Of a stretch of DNA of 64,000 bases, positions 63,784 to 64,000 are shown piece after piece. Position 1 is the first letter of the stretch. Every line of letters starts with the position of its first letter. The DNA comes from Littorina saxatilis (taxonomy: Eukaryota > Mollusca > Gastropoda > Littorinimorpha > Littorinidae): NCBI RefSeq assembly GCF_037325665.1, contig NC_090255.1, positions 5,786,390 to 5,850,389 of the forward strand, given 5' to 3'. The notes under the pieces are model-generated. The model had not been told where the DNA came from. It saw nothing but the letters and a program-made list of their open reading frames with translations, and searched no databases. The position numbers and the translations under genes were made by a program.

Positions 63784-64000
63784 TTCTTTCTTTCTTTCTT
63801 TATTTGGTGTTTAACGTCGTTTTCAACCACGAAGGTTATATCGCGACGGGGAAAGGGGGGAGATGGGATAGAGCCACTTGTCAATTGTTTCTTGTTCACA
63901 AAAGCACTAATCAAAAATTTGCTCCAGGGGCTTGCAACGTAGTACAATGTATTACCTTACTGGGAGAATGCAAGTTTCCAGTACAAAGGACTTAACATTT
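63784..64000 (-). mobile_element. GTTAAACACC-tail SINE, inverted, cut by window end
   Basis: CTTTCTTTCTTTATTTGGTG begins the inverted tail. CTTGCAACGTAGTACAATGT and ACTTAACATTT reach the window edge, so the head lies outside. Confidence 0.9.

Overview
This looks like nuclear DNA of an animal, most likely a marine gastropod mollusc. There are no operons. Introns, tRNA-headed SINEs, many DNA transposons and long microsatellites dominate. The mollusc call rests on repeat families I associate with snail genomes (a GTTAAACACC(AAATAAAGAAAG) tail, a GGCGTTAAGC(AAAC)n tail, an ~850-bp ATTTAGTCAAG family and a GACTCAC/AAGGTCA family). It is inference, not a database result. Positions 40140-40339 are an assembly gap of 200 Ns.

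The backbone is a three-fold tandem duplication of one locus, each copy about 15-20 kb: unit 1 about 655-21570, unit 2 about 22005-36300, unit 3 about 39050-51060. The units share flanking blocks (a TG-microsatellite block, a block upstream of exon 1, and the end of the intron) and a two-exon C2H2 zinc-finger gene. Exon 1 (32 codons plus 1 base) is at 11142-11238 in unit 1 and 45116-45212 in unit 3. It was not found in unit 2. The large last exon is at 19883-21423 (A), 34025-36240 (B) and 50505-50962 (C). Splice phases fit exactly. The last exons carry an 18-residue tandem repeat (consensus TETSNSAAEVKTEAFPAV), each with a psi-K-x-E SUMO-type motif, followed by zinc fingers: about nine canonical ones in B, degenerate duplicated sets in A, and three near-identical ones plus a stub in C.

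Mobile DNA fills the rest. Two Tc1-like DD34E transposons look whole (28662-30277 and 36601-38199: paired TIRs, TA duplications, uninterrupted transposases). A two-exon piggyBac-type transposase gene lies at 51645-55251 and has Asn where the third catalytic Asp is expected. Older remnants include mariner, a second Tc1-like element, PIF/Harbinger, pogo/Tigger, three hAT-like BED-finger pieces, and a broken DIRS-type tyrosine-recombinase retroelement. Non-LTR retrotransposons are represented by an RNase H-bearing I-type element (55966-58186, minus strand) and several C-terminal stubs. At least three SINE families are present, many with clear target-site duplications. Some are nested in each other, and some are only 50-60 bp of 3' tail.

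Because the three units are paralogous, several insertions can be polarised: the sister unit still shows the empty site. The right end (59-64 kb) holds MITEs, a 76-bp tandem repeat and SINE pieces, with no host gene I can recognise.
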